A stretch of DNA of 64,000 bases from Flavobacteriales bacterium. GTDB taxonomy: Bacteria; Bacteroidota; Bacteroidia; Flavobacteriales_D; Crocinitomicaceae. A program made the position numbers and the translations under genes. Shown piece by piece: positions 47,345 to 56,114 of this stretch; positions within the stretch are counted from its first letter, which is position 1, and each line of letters starts with the position of its first letter. The DNA lies in contig CANFRV010000011.1 of the NCBI GenBank assembly GCA_947449575.1, positions 1 through 64,000 on the forward strand, read 5' to 3'. The notes under the pieces are model-generated. The model saw nothing but the letters and a program-made list of their open reading frames with translations. It was not told where the DNA came from and did not search any database.

Positions 47345-48592
47345 ATGCGGATTAAACTTCAATTAATTTTAATGAATTTTCTGCAATTTTTTGTATGGGG
47401 TTCTTGGCTTATTACAATTGGTGCCTATTGGTTTAATTATAAGGAATGGTCTGGCGAATCTTTTGGAGCCATTTTTTCAACGATGGGAATTTCTTCATTA
47501 TTCATGCCTGCGATTGTTGGAATGATTGCAGATAAATGGATAAATGCTGAAAAATTATATGGTATTTTACATATATTTGGGGCTGCTGTTTTATTCTATA
47601 TTCCGAGAATCGAAGATCCTTCTACTTTGTTTTGGGTCATGTTGTTAAATATGATTTTCTACATGCCTACCATTGCTTTATCAATTACCATTTCATACTC
47701 TTCTTTAAAGAAAGGGGGATTAAATTTAACTAAAGTTTTTCCTTTTATTCGTGTATTTGGAACGTTAGGATTTATTATTGCATTGTGGACAATCGATTTA
47801 TGTGGCTATGACACTTCCGCTAATCAATTTTATGTTGCTTCTATCGCTTCTTTAGTGCTAGGGATTTACTCTTTCTCACTACCAAAATGCCCTCCACTGA
47901 ATAATGTAAAAGAAAAGTCTCTAATGAATATACTTGGATTAGATTCCTTATTATTGTTTAAAACTCCCAAGATGGCAGTCTTTTTTGTTTTTTCAATGCT
48001 GTTGGGTGCTTCTTTGCAATTGACAAATGCTTATGGAGATACTTTTCTACATGATTTTGAAAAAATAGAAAAATTTAAACAATTTTTTGCTGTTCAACAT
48101 CCTACATTTATTATGTCAATTTCTCAGTTTTCTGAATTAATTTTTATCTTATTTATTCCTTTTTTCTTAAAGAGATTTGGTATTAAAAAAGTGATGCTGA
48201 TTAGCATGTTTGCCTGGGTGTTCAGATTTGGACTTTTAGCCTATGGAGATCCAGGAGATGGGCTTTGGATGATTATTTTATCATGTATCATTTACGGAAT
48301 GGCATTTGATTTTTTCAATGTTTCTGGTTCCTTATTTGTTGAAACCCAAAGTGACCCTAAAATTAGAGCAGGAGTTCAAGGGTTATTTATGATGATGGTA
48401 AATGGTGTTGGAGCAATTATGGGAAGTGTTTTGAGTGGAATTATTATTAGCAAGTATTATATTCTTGAAAATGGAGAAAAAGATTGGCATGGTATCTGGC
48501 TCGTTTTTTCTATGTATTCATTAGTTGTTGCTGTATTTTTTGCTCTTATTTTCAAGCATACACATGATCCGAATCTAGAGGTAAATCATTAA
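47345..48592 (+). CDS. Nucleoside permease-like major facilitator (NHS family)
   Basis: The 415-residue membrane protein has about twelve helices. The N-terminal block LQLILMNFLQFFVWGSWLITIGAYWF and GAIFSTMGISSLFMPAIVGMIADKW match bacterial nucleoside:H+ symporters such as NupG and related proteins. A central loop (about residues 180-200) separates the two halves and the C-terminal half has GVQGLFMMMVNGVGAIMGSVLSG. It would import nucleosides, but the substrate is inferred from family only. It follows the BFN gene by 32 bases and ends just before the LuxE-like gene. Confidence 0.85.
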   Translation: MRIKLQLILMNFLQFFVWGSWLITIGAYWFNYKEWSGESFGAIFSTMGISSLFMPAIVGMIADKWINAEKLYGILHIFGAAVLFYIPRIEDPSTLFWVMLLNMIFYMPTIALSITISYSSLKKGGLNLTKVFPFIRVFGTLGFIIALWTIDLCGYDTSANQFYVASIASLVLGIYSFSLPKCPPLNNVKEKSLMNILGLDSLLLFKTPKMAVFFVFSMLLGASLQLTNAYGDTFLHDFEKIEKFKQFFAVQHPTFIMSISQFSELIFILFIPFFLKRFGIKKVMLISMFAWVFRFGLLAYGDPGDGLWMIILSCIIYGMAFDFFNVSGSLFVETQSDPKIRAGVQGLFMMMVNGVGAIMGSVLSGIIISKYYILENGEKDWHGIWLVFSMYSLVVAVFFALIFKHTHDPNLEVNH

Positions 48593-48613
48593 TTTTGATT
48601 GAAAATTTCTGAA

Positions 48614-49585
48614 ATGAAACTTCTAGAAAATCAAATCTTCTCGATTGAAAACAATGCTGATTTTGAAAAGACTGCTTTAGACGTTTTTCAATTTCAACGT
48701 GAGAAGTGTTCGGTGTATCAAGAATATTTAAAAATATTAAATCATCCTTTTCCTAAAACCATTGATGAAATTCCCTTTTTACCGATCTCCTTTTTTAAAT
48801 CACATACAGTAATTTCAAGCGATTTACCCATCCAATTTGATTTCTTCAGCAGTGGGACGACCGGTATGATTCGAAGTAAACATTCAGTTCAAAAACCAGA
48901 AATGTATCATCGATCATTTACAAAAATTTACAAGGATTTTATTGGTGAAACTAAAGATCAGGTTATTCTTGCTTTGTTGCCTAATTACATTGAACAAGGT
49001 CAGTCTAGTTTAGTGTATATGGTGAATGACCTAATAAAAGAGACGAATTCACCCCTTTCAGGTTTTTTTCTTAAGGAATATGACAACTTGGTTTCTAATT
49101 ATCAACAAGCAATAAGGGAAGGAAAGAAAGTGGTTGTTTTTGGCGTGTCATATGCGCTCTTGGATTTAGCCGATGCAAAAGTTGATTTATCAAAAGCTCA
49201 AATTATCGAAACTGGAGGGATGAAAGGTCGCCGCAAAGAGATGACAAAAGTTGAATTACACAACTACCTTAAAAAGGGGTTAGGATGTGATTTTATTTCA
49301 TCAGAATACGGTATGACAGAATTATTTTCTCAATCATACAGTAATAAAGAGGGTGTTTTCTCTTTGCCAAAATGGATGGATATTAAAATTAGGCAAACGA
49401 ATGACCCTTTTCAATATGTGAAAGAAGGTAAAACGGGAGGAGTAAATGTGATTGATTTAGCAAATCTATACAGTTGTAGTTTTATTGCAACACAAGATTT
49501 AGGAAAAAGGATGGGCGATGATTTTTATCTAATGGGAAGATTTGATAATTCTGACTTGAGAGGTTGTAATATGATGGTGGAATGA
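48614..49585 (+). CDS. LuxE-like acyl-protein synthetase family protein
   Basis: The protein (323 residues from ATG 48614) belongs to the adenylate-forming LuxE family. It has the phosphate-binding FFSSGTTGMIRS (about residues 76-87), IIETGGMKGRRKEMT near residue 196, and SSEYGMTELFSQSY near residue 233, equivalent to the adenylate-forming A5 motif. No lux genes (luxC, luxD, luxAB) are nearby, so it cannot be part of a bioluminescence fatty-acid reductase in this place. It follows the transporter gene by 21 bases. Members in Bacteroidota are often called acyl transferase; the substrate is unknown. A TTG start at 48599 is possible but less likely. Confidence 0.85.
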   Translation: MKLLENQIFSIENNADFEKTALDVFQFQREKCSVYQEYLKILNHPFPKTIDEIPFLPISFFKSHTVISSDLPIQFDFFSSGTTGMIRSKHSVQKPEMYHRSFTKIYKDFIGETKDQVILALLPNYIEQGQSSLVYMVNDLIKETNSPLSGFFLKEYDNLVSNYQQAIREGKKVVVFGVSYALLDLADAKVDLSKAQIIETGGMKGRRKEMTKVELHNYLKKGLGCDFISSEYGMTELFSQSYSNKEGVFSLPKWMDIKIRQTNDPFQYVKEGKTGGVNVIDLANLYSCSFIATQDLGKRMGDDFYLMGRFDNSDLRGCNMMVE

Positions 49586-49667
49586 ATATAGGCAGCAGAC
49601 AAAATTTAAATAAATTGAAGTCTTCCATCTAATGTCTAAAAATCTCCAGTCTAAATAACAAAAAGAC

Positions 49668-49675
49668 TATATTTG
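49668..49675 (+). promoter_or_regulatory. -7 promoter box of the TSUP-M20 operon
   Basis: TATATTTG matches TAnnTTTG and lies 18 bases before the ATG at 49694. It makes a start at 49673 impossible and separates this operon from the upstream LuxE-like gene. Confidence 0.6.
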
Positions 49676-49693
49676 CTTATACAAATTCAAGAT

Positions 49694-50086
49694 ATGACAA
49701 CTCAAACGATACTTATACTAGTCATTATTGGTTTATTCGCGGGAATAATAAGTGGATTCGTTGGTGTTGGTGGAGGCGTAGTTATTGTTCCGGCACTTGT
49801 TTTCTTTTTGGGTTTGACCCAGCATCAAGCACAAGGAACAAGTTTATTCATTCTCGTTATGCCAGTTGGGATTTTAGCAGTAATGAATTATTCTAAAACT
49901 GCCAATATTAACTGGAATTATGGTTTAATTATTGCTCTTACGTTCGTTATCGGAGGTTATTTTGGTTCTAAATTATCCTTAAAATTATCCCCATCAGTTG
50001 TAAAACTAGTTTTCGGCCTAATTATGGCTTTTGTCTCTATCAAATTGATTCTTTCAGGTTATAATTCTATTTCTAATGAAAAATAA
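49694..50086 (+). CDS. Half-length TSUP (TauE/SafE) family permease
   Basis: The 130-residue protein has four transmembrane helices and the single TSUP signature GFVGVGGGVVIVPALVFFLGL followed by HQAQGTSLFI. Typical TSUP transporters have about 250 residues with two such halves, so this one probably dimerises; short members are common in Bacteroidota and I see no sign of truncation (it ends naturally at 50086). It would export sulfite, sulfonates or related organic anions; the substrate is not shown. Its 3' end overlaps the M20 gene by 11 bases. Confidence 0.85.
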   Translation: MTTQTILILVIIGLFAGIISGFVGVGGGVVIVPALVFFLGLTQHQAQGTSLFILVMPVGILAVMNYSKTANINWNYGLIIALTFVIGGYFGSKLSLKLSPSVVKLVFGLIMAFVSIKLILSGYNSISNEK

Positions 50087-51263
50087 TATACACGAAATTA
50101 TTACGAAGCGTTCTCAAGAATTATTCGAAAAAGTCAAAGGATATAGGGAACATCTGCACAAATACCCTGAATTATCTTATCAAGAATTCAATACCATGCA
50201 ATTTGTTTCGGATACCTTAACTCAGCTTGGAATTGAACATAAAACTAGCGTTGGCGATACAGGGGTTGTTGCTGTAATTTACGGGAACAAAAACACTCCT
50301 AACCAACCGTGCATTGGACTTAGAGCTGATTTAGATGCTTTGCCAATCAGAGAAGAGAATCAGGTCGAGTACAAATCAACTGTTGATGGTGTCATGCATG
50401 CGTGTGGACATGATGTACACACTTCCATTTTACTGGGAGTTGCTGAAATATTGAATGAATTAAAGGACGAATTACTTCAGCCTGTGAAATTAATTTTTCA
50501 ACCAGGAGAAGAGAAAAATCCAGGAGGAGCCACATTGATGATAAGAGATGGTGTATTACATAATCCCGAAGTGAAAGAAATGTATGCACTACATGTTTTT
50601 CCAGATATGATAACCGGTAATGTAGGTTTTCGAGAAGGGCTGTACATGGCGTCATGTGACGAAATATACGTGACTATTCATGGAAAAGGTGGACATGGAG
50701 CTACACCTCACGTAACAATAGATCCAATTTTAATAGGAGCATCGATCATCACAACTATTCAACAAATAATTAGTAGAAATTGCGATCCGACGATTCCTTC
50801 GGTGCTAACTTTTGGACATTTTGAAGGACTTGGAGCTACTAATATAATTCCAGACAAAGTTCACTTAAAAGGAACATTTCGTACCATGAATGAAATTTGG
50901 AGAGAAAAAGCATGGGAATTAATAAAAACACATGTAAAAAATGTTACTGAAGCATATGGTGGAACAGCAGAAATTGAAATCAGTAAAGGCTATCCATATT
51001 TAGAAAATAATCCAAAAATAACGGGAATTTTAAGAGAAAAAGCAATTGATTATTTAGGAGCATCCAAAGTAGAAGCTCTTCCAATTAGAATGACATCAGA
51101 AGATTTTTCATATTATTCTCAAGAAATACCTGTGTGCTTTTTTAGACTCGGCGTACGAAACGAAAGTAAAGGAATTGTCTATGGAGTGCATCATCCAAAA
51201 TTTAATATAGATTCTGAGGCATTAAAAACGGGAATGCAAATCATGAGTCTAGCTTGTTTTTAA
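50076..51263 (+). CDS. M20 family metallo-amidohydrolase
   Basis: This 395-residue di-zinc hydrolase is of the hippurate/N-acetyl-diaminopimelate/IAA-amino-acid hydrolase subfamily. It has GLRADLDALPI near residue 87, the metal ligands in HACGHDVHTS near residue 108, LIFQPGEEKNPGGA near residue 144 with the catalytic glutamate, a dimerisation lid (about residues 185-300), and MTSEDFSYY near residue 345 with a late metal ligand region (GVHHPKFN). It is translationally coupled to the TSUP permease, suggesting release and export of the product, but that link is inference. Confidence 0.92.
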   Translation: MKNNIHEIITKRSQELFEKVKGYREHLHKYPELSYQEFNTMQFVSDTLTQLGIEHKTSVGDTGVVAVIYGNKNTPNQPCIGLRADLDALPIREENQVEYKSTVDGVMHACGHDVHTSILLGVAEILNELKDELLQPVKLIFQPGEEKNPGGATLMIRDGVLHNPEVKEMYALHVFPDMITGNVGFREGLYMASCDEIYVTIHGKGGHGATPHVTIDPILIGASIITTIQQIISRNCDPTIPSVLTFGHFEGLGATNIIPDKVHLKGTFRTMNEIWREKAWELIKTHVKNVTEAYGGTAEIEISKGYPYLENNPKITGILREKAIDYLGASKVEALPIRMTSEDFSYYSQEIPVCFFRLGVRNESKGIVYGVHHPKFNIDSEALKTGMQIMSLACF

Positions 51264-51267
51264 ATTC

Positions 51268-51705
51268 ATGAAACAACTTTTTATATCAATTGTTTGCAGC
51301 ACTTTGCTTTTAAGTTGTTCTAAAAATCAAAGAACGATCAATAAATTGCAGGGCACTTGGGAAATTGTCACCTACAAACAAGGATATCTAAACGGTTTAA
51401 CTTCTGTCATTGATTCGCAAGGAGATTTTATTTTTTCCGATTTCAAAATTAAATCAAATACGGTAGGCACATTTTCTCGCTCACAAAACTTTCAAATAGA
51501 TGGGAATCCTTACGTTATTTCTGAACAAGGAAACTATTCAATTTTTGACGATGGAAAAGGCATCACACTTCAAAATCTAAAATCAGATGGTTCATTTATG
51601 CCTGACTTAAAGATGGAGATTAATATTATTACCTCGACAGATTTAATTCTAGTTGGAGTTATTAATAATATCAATCAAACATTTATTCTGAAAAAAAAAG
51701 AGTAA
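51268..51705 (+). CDS. Lipocalin-like lipoprotein
   Basis: The 145-residue protein has a lipoprotein signal (MKQLFISIVCSTLLLSCSKN, lipobox LLLSC) and a domain with LQGTWEIVTYKQGYLNG and several beta strands. This is the layout of lipocalin-like domains frequent in Bacteroidota, where the domain opens with a G-x-W motif. Only four bases separate it from the M20 gene, so it is likely the last gene of that operon. Function unknown. Confidence 0.75.
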   Translation: MKQLFISIVCSTLLLSCSKNQRTINKLQGTWEIVTYKQGYLNGLTSVIDSQGDFIFSDFKIKSNTVGTFSRSQNFQIDGNPYVISEQGNYSIFDDGKGITLQNLKSDGSFMPDLKMEINIITSTDLILVGVINNINQTFILKKKE

Positions 51706-51718
51706 TCCCAAAAAGAAC

Positions 51719-52975
51719 TCAATCATTTTGAATTTGAAATAAATGATCAAAGAATAAAGGATACGACTTATTAATCACATGAGAATCCTCAATTAAAACT
51801 GGTCCATTGGCGCGCAATGCAGCTATGGCACAAGCCATTGCAATTCTATGATCGCCATGAGAATTTACCGTCGCAGAAGTACTGCATTTTATACCTTTGA
51901 TTCTCATTTCATCTCCTTCAATACTAATTTTAGCTCCCATTTTTCCCAACTCCTGTTGAATGGCAATTGAACGATTACTTTCCTTGTTGATCAATCGATT
52001 CACTCCCTTGATTATACTTGTTCCTTCCGCAAAACAAGCTAGCACAGCGAGCGGTGGAAATAAATCAGGGCAATGATTTGCATCAAAACAAAAAGATCTA
52101 TTTTCATTTTTAGTAATCGATAATGAGGACTTCTTTTCGGAAATGATAGCTCCAAAATCTTTCAAAGCACTTAAAATATTCTTATCCGCTTGTTGAGAAG
52201 TACTATTTAAATTTTCAACCGCAATTGAACCTGAAATAGCAGCTGCAACCAATAAAAATGAAGCACTACTCCAATCTCCTTCTACTGCAATCTCCTTCGA
52301 ATTAAGCGTGTAAGGACCATCAAAGTATAGCGTATTGTTGTTGAAATTAATGTCCGCCCCAAATTGCTTTAACACTTCCAAAGTCAATAAAATATAAGGA
52401 ATACTCGTCGGATTTGAAATTTTAATTTGAACTTTTTTTGTGTATTCTGAAGCCACGAAAGCATAAATCAAACCCGTAATAAATTGTGAGCTCATTGATC
52501 CATCTATGATACAATTACTAGGGATAATTGGTCCTTTTAACGTAAAAGGTAAATGACCATTTTGTGATTTAAAATCAACGTTTAGTTCACGCAAAATCGA
52601 ATCGAAAAAATGCATAGGTCTAGAAAGTAGTGTGCCTTTTGCATCCATTCGGACCAATTCAGAATTAACAGATAAAAGTGGCGTAAACATTCTGGCTGAC
52701 AAACCAGACTCTCCGCAGTTTACCGACATCTCTTTATTACTTATCCCTTTGCTAGAAATTCGAATTTTAGTTTCAGATAAAAATTCAACCACAGCGCCCG
52801 CTTGCTGAATAATTTCTAAAGCAGCGTTTTCATCATCAGAAATACCAAAGTTTTCAACATCAGTAAATCCATGAACAAGGAGAGCGGCCGCATATGTTCT
52901 TTGGCCATAACTTTTTGAAGCAGGAATCTTTATCCTCCCTTTAACATCACTTGACGGATATACTATTTGATTCAT
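51719..52975 (-). CDS. aroA: 3-phosphoshikimate 1-carboxyvinyltransferase (EPSP synthase)
   Basis: The protein (418 residues from ATG 52975) catalyses the sixth step of the shikimate pathway and has the internal repeat of two inverse alpha/beta domains. Key motifs are IPASKSYGQR (about residue 17, with the conserved Lys), CGESGLSARMFTPL near residue 74, GDWSSASF near residue 222, ADKNIL near residue 256, and HGDHRIAMACAIAAL near residue 370. The start lies 29 bases inside aroB, so the pair is translationally coupled. The reading from 53026 lies entirely inside aroB. It is the last gene of the phenylalanine-controlled operon. Confidence 0.95.
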   Translation of the reverse strand: MNQIVYPSSDVKGRIKIPASKSYGQRTYAAALLVHGFTDVENFGISDDENAALEIIQQAGAVVEFLSETKIRISSKGISNKEMSVNCGESGLSARMFTPLLSVNSELVRMDAKGTLLSRPMHFFDSILRELNVDFKSQNGHLPFTLKGPIIPSNCIIDGSMSSQFITGLIYAFVASEYTKKVQIKISNPTSIPYILLTLEVLKQFGADINFNNNTLYFDGPYTLNSKEIAVEGDWSSASFLLVAAAISGSIAVENLNSTSQQADKNILSALKDFGAIISEKKSSLSITKNENRSFCFDANHCPDLFPPLAVLACFAEGTSIIKGVNRLINKESNRSIAIQQELGKMGAKISIEGDEMRIKGIKCSTSATVNSHGDHRIAMACAIAALRANGPVLIEDSHVINKSYPLFFDHLFQIQND

Positions 52976-54002
52976 TGAATATTTTTTTAAGATCCTGTTT
53001 AATTTCATCAAAAGACAATTTGACAATCTCAGATTCCCCTAATTTTTTTAGTAAAATAAAATCTATTTCTTCTCCATTCTTCTTTTTATCATTGCTGATG
53101 AGCGATAAAACGGAAGAACTTTTTATCTGTGCAGAAATAGGTAATTCATATTTTTCAAGAAGACTTGCAATTCTGTTAGAATCTATCTTTGAGAACCCTC
53201 TTTTAGAAACGGATAATTGAGAAGCATAAATCATACCTATACTGACTGCAAAACCGTGTTTCAAATCCAAATTCTTTTCTATTGCGTGACCAATGGTATG
53301 TCCAAAATTTAATGTTTTTCGCAGTGCTAAATCATTGGGGTCTTTGCGAATGATAGCAGATTTTATGAGTAAACATTTTTGAATCAACATTTGCAAGGCA
53401 ATAGGAGAATTAATAAAATATTGAAGGTTGTTTGCATCCAAATAATTAAATAACTCCACATCACAAATACAACCATATTTAATAATTTCAGCAAACCCAT
53501 TTGCAAATTCAACGTGCGGCAAAGATTTAAAAAAAAGATAATCGTATAAAATAATATCTGGCTGATTAATCGTCCCGATACAGTTTTTAATTAAACCTTG
53601 ATTCACTCCATTTTTGCCACCAATCGCAGCATCAACAGCACATAAAACCGTTGTAGGTATAAAACCAAAGGGGATTCCTCGCTTATAAATAGAAGCAACA
53701 AAACCAACTAAATCAGTAATTACTCCACCACCAACACCAATTAATAAGCTATTCTTATCCACACCAATAGCCAAAAGTTGGTTGATAATTAACTGTGATT
53801 GTTCAAGTGTTTTCGTGTTTTCTCCCCCTTCAACCACAATTACAGATTCTAAACCAGCAAATACACTCGTATGGTGTCGATACACATTGTGATCTACAAT
53901 AAGGACTAATTTATTATAATTCTTAGCAATTTTACCAATATTTTTAAAGTTAAAATTGAAAACAACTTTGGTCTGTTTATCGGTTTTGACTTTGAATATC
54001 AT
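52947..54002 (-). CDS. aroB: 3-dehydroquinate synthase
   Basis: The 351-residue NAD- and metal-dependent enzyme makes 3-dehydroquinate from DAHP. It has the dinucleotide site VVEGGENTKTLEQ near residue 57, LIGVGGGVITDLVGFVAS near residue 81, FIPTTVLCAVDAAIGGKNGVN near residue 113, the zinc ligands in EIIKYG near residue 171 and RKTLNFGHTIGHAIE near residue 227. It overlaps the DAHP synthase stop by four bases and the aroA start by 29. Confidence 0.96.
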   Translation of the reverse strand: MIFKVKTDKQTKVVFNFNFKNIGKIAKNYNKLVLIVDHNVYRHHTSVFAGLESVIVVEGGENTKTLEQSQLIINQLLAIGVDKNSLLIGVGGGVITDLVGFVASIYKRGIPFGFIPTTVLCAVDAAIGGKNGVNQGLIKNCIGTINQPDIILYDYLFFKSLPHVEFANGFAEIIKYGCICDVELFNYLDANNLQYFINSPIALQMLIQKCLLIKSAIIRKDPNDLALRKTLNFGHTIGHAIEKNLDLKHGFAVSIGMIYASQLSVSKRGFSKIDSNRIASLLEKYELPISAQIKSSSVLSLISNDKKKNGEEIDFILLKKLGESEIVKLSFDEIKQDLKKIFNESNSISVK

Positions 54003-55093
54003 CCTTTCTGAGCATGAAGTGAATCTTGAATTCTAATACTTTCGATGTGAACAGCTTCCATGTAAGATTGAATGAATGATTTTCCTAAATCAAGTGATTC
54101 TGCCTTTTTAATAGTACGATCTAAAATCTCATTCCATCGAGAAGATTGTAAAACTGTAACATCGTTTTGAAGTTTGATTTCTCCAATTTTTCTAGCCACT
54201 TTCATTCTATTGGAAATTAACGCAAGTAGTTCATCATCAAAACAGTCAATTTGTGTACGTAAATGATTCAATTCATCAACAAAATCCTTCTTACCAGTAG
54301 AAATGGTTTTCAATACCATTGAATCTAGTAATTCGACCAATTGCTGCGGTGTCACTTGCTGTTCTTTATCAGTCAAAGCAATCGTTGGGTCACAATGAGA
54401 TTCAATAATTAATCCACTGTAAGCTAAATCAATACTCTTTTGTGAAACTTCTAAAAGTGTTTCTTTCTTCCCGCAAATATGGGATGGGTCGCAAATCATT
54501 GGTAAATCAGGGAATAAACGCTTCATTTCGATAGGGATCTGCCATAATGGTGCATTTCTGTATTCAGAATTTCCATAGGATGAGAATCCTCGATGTATTA
54601 ATCCAATATTTTCTATTCCTACTTTTTGAAGTCTTTCGATTGCTCCAATCCATAATTTGATATCTGGATTGATAGGATTCTTAATCAAAACCGTTGTATT
54701 TGTTCCCTTTAAAGCATCAGCGATGTTTTGTATACTGAATGGATTTACCGTTGTTCTAGCACCAATCCATAAAACATCTGTGTCGAAACTTAACGCATCC
54801 TCTACATGTTTGCTGGTAGCCACTTCAACTGCTGTTGGTAAACCTGTTACTTTTTTTGCTTGCAAAAGCCATGACAATGCCTTACTTCCTGCACCTTCGA
54901 AACCTCCCGGATTCGTGCGCGGTTTCCATACACCTGCACGTAAAATATCTACTTTACCTGTTGCCTTTAATTCTAATGCTGTACGAATAACTTGTTCTTC
55001 ATTTTCTGCGCTGCAGGGACCTGAAATAACTAAATTTTGTTTTTTTATTAAATCGACCATTTCTATATTTTTAAGATCTATTCCTGTTTTCAT
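53999..55093 (-). CDS. Bifunctional DAHP synthase (type I beta) and chorismate mutase (AroQ)
   Basis: The 364-residue protein is a fusion. Residues about 1-265 are a 3-deoxy-7-phosphoheptulonate synthase of the type I beta class: VISGPCSAENEEQ near residue 22, GVWKPRTNPGGFEG near residue 53, CDPSHICG near residue 202 and a late ESHCDPTIALTDKEQQVTP. Residues about 270-360 are an all-helical AroQ chorismate mutase (LRTQIDCFDDELLALISNRMKVARKIGEIK). The mutase C-terminal to the synthase is a known Bacteroidota arrangement thought to give feedback by prephenate. The stop overlaps aroB by four bases, and the gene starts 10 bases after pheA. Confidence 0.94.
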   Translation of the reverse strand: MKTGIDLKNIEMVDLIKKQNLVISGPCSAENEEQVIRTALELKATGKVDILRAGVWKPRTNPGGFEGAGSKALSWLLQAKKVTGLPTAVEVATSKHVEDALSFDTDVLWIGARTTVNPFSIQNIADALKGTNTTVLIKNPINPDIKLWIGAIERLQKVGIENIGLIHRGFSSYGNSEYRNAPLWQIPIEMKRLFPDLPMICDPSHICGKKETLLEVSQKSIDLAYSGLIIESHCDPTIALTDKEQQVTPQQLVELLDSMVLKTISTGKKDFVDELNHLRTQIDCFDDELLALISNRMKVARKIGEIKLQNDVTVLQSSRWNEILDRTIKKAESLDLGKSFIQSYMEAVHIESIRIQDSLHAQKG

Positions 55094-55103
55094 AATTTCT
55101 ATC

Positions 55104-55934
55104 TTAAATCGCTAACCCTTCTCCTTTATATACACCTAGAATTTTTATTGATTCTACAAAAGGTGATAATTTATTGATTGCTGTATCGAATACCTTCTTA
55201 TCATCAAACTCAATATCTAAATGAAAAGCATACGAAGAAGGAGTTTTTGGAATGGGAACACTCTGAATTTTAGTTAAATTCAAATTCGCTTCTTTCAAAA
55301 CAACCAAAATATCACTCAACCCTCCCACATGATTATGTGTTTTGAGCGTTATGGATCCTTTGTTTGGATTGGGGTCAAAGTCAGCTCCTTTACTTAAAAT
55401 ATAGAAGCGTGTAAAATTGGGATTTTCATCCCCCACGTTATCAACGACAACGTCCAATCCATATGTTTTTCCTACTGTTGGCCCTGCAATTACCGCTAAC
55501 TTGTTTTCTGTGTCCGCAGCAACTAATTTTGCAGAAGTAGCAGTGTCTTTGAATTCTGACACAACCACATTTTCTAATCCCGAAAGAAATAATTGACATT
55601 GACCAAGAGCCATTGGATGTGAAATGATTTCACGAATATCACTTAGCTTCGTTCCTGGTTTAGCTAATAATTGCAACTCAATAGGCAAATACGTTTCACC
55701 AATAATATTTAGATTATGCGTGTCTATCAATTGATAATTAAGTAAAATACTTCCTGCAACTTTATTTTCGATTGCGATTATTCCGTAATCAACCTTATTG
55801 TTAGCCAACTTATCACATACCTCTTTGAAAGATCCACATTCTAAAACGGTTACATCTTCACCAAAGTACTTTTTAGCAGCCAAATCGTGAAAAGAGGATA
55901 CTGATCCTTGTATTGCAATTACGTGATTTCTCAT
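55104..55934 (-). CDS. pheA: Prephenate dehydratase
   Basis: The 276-residue enzyme converts prephenate to phenylpyruvate. The catalytic domain (about residues 1-180) begins IAIQGSVSSFHDLAAKKYFG and has NKVDYGIIAIENKVAGSILLN and the catalytic NFTRFYIL (Thr of the TRF motif). A C-terminal ACT domain (about 195-272) has HNHVGGLSDILVVL. The usual Phe-binding ESRP signature is replaced by KIQSVPIPK, as seen in Bacteroidota. It is the first gene after the phenylalanine attenuator and heads the operon to aroA. The chorismate mutase it needs is fused to the next gene's product. Confidence 0.96.
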   Translation of the reverse strand: MRNHVIAIQGSVSSFHDLAAKKYFGEDVTVLECGSFKEVCDKLANNKVDYGIIAIENKVAGSILLNYQLIDTHNLNIIGETYLPIELQLLAKPGTKLSDIREIISHPMALGQCQLFLSGLENVVVSEFKDTATSAKLVAADTENKLAVIAGPTVGKTYGLDVVVDNVGDENPNFTRFYILSKGADFDPNPNKGSITLKTHNHVGGLSDILVVLKEANLNLTKIQSVPIPKTPSSYAFHLDIEFDDKKVFDTAINKLSPFVESIKILGVYKGEGLAI

Positions 55935-55974
55935 ATTTTTTTCATTTAAATTGTTTTCGTTTTTTTAGATGGTA

Positions 55975-56001
55975 TAAAAAAAGCCTTCCTACATGGAAAG
56001 C
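55975..56001 (-). terminator. Attenuator terminator of the phe leader
   Basis: On the minus strand AGCTTTCC pairs with GGAAGGCT (one G-U pair) around a four-to-five base loop and is followed by a run of seven T. It lies 41 bases before the pheA start. The sequence is nearly identical to the two terminators upstream of asnA. Confidence 0.92.
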
Positions 56002-56002
56002 T

Positions 56003-56033
56003 TTTTTATATGTGTATATAACAAATCTCTCCC
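56003..56033 (-). promoter_or_regulatory. Antiterminator element GGGAGAGA of the phe leader
   Basis: GGGAGAGA (56026-56033, minus strand) overlaps the last base of the leader stop codon. GGAGAG can pair with the CTTTCC of the 5' arm of the terminator (one G-U pair), giving an alternative fold that prevents termination. A ribosome at the stop codon would cover this element and let the terminator form. The same element occurs in both asn leaders. Confidence 0.8.
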
Positions 56034-56083
56034 TAGTCCCTCCAGTGAAAATCGTAAAAAAAGAAGTTGTTCATTTTTTTCAT
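56033..56083 (-). CDS. Phenylalanine operon leader peptide (MKKMNNFFFYDFHWRD)
   Basis: A 16-codon open reading frame that starts with ATG at 56083 and ends with TAG at 56033-56035. Four of its 16 codons are phenylalanine (three in a row) with one tyrosine and one tryptophan. It is followed within zero bases by the antiterminator element and then by the terminator. This is the classical form of a leader peptide that stalls the ribosome when charged tRNA-Phe is scarce. An ATG three codons in is an alternative start. A -7 promoter box lies 32 bases before the ATG. Confidence 0.9.
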   Translation of the reverse strand: MKKMNNFFFYDFHWRD

Positions 56084-56114
56084 CGAAATATTATTTATTT
56101 TTTAATTTGTGGAA

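Noticed and set aside
49694-50086. Truncated or broken TSUP transporter
   Set aside because: The protein is only half the usual length, but there is no frameshift or remnant of the second half, the signature is intact, and short members are known.
52976-53026. N-terminal extension of AroA
   Set aside because: It is fully inside aroB and lacks family similarity; the start at 52975 leads directly into the conserved domain.
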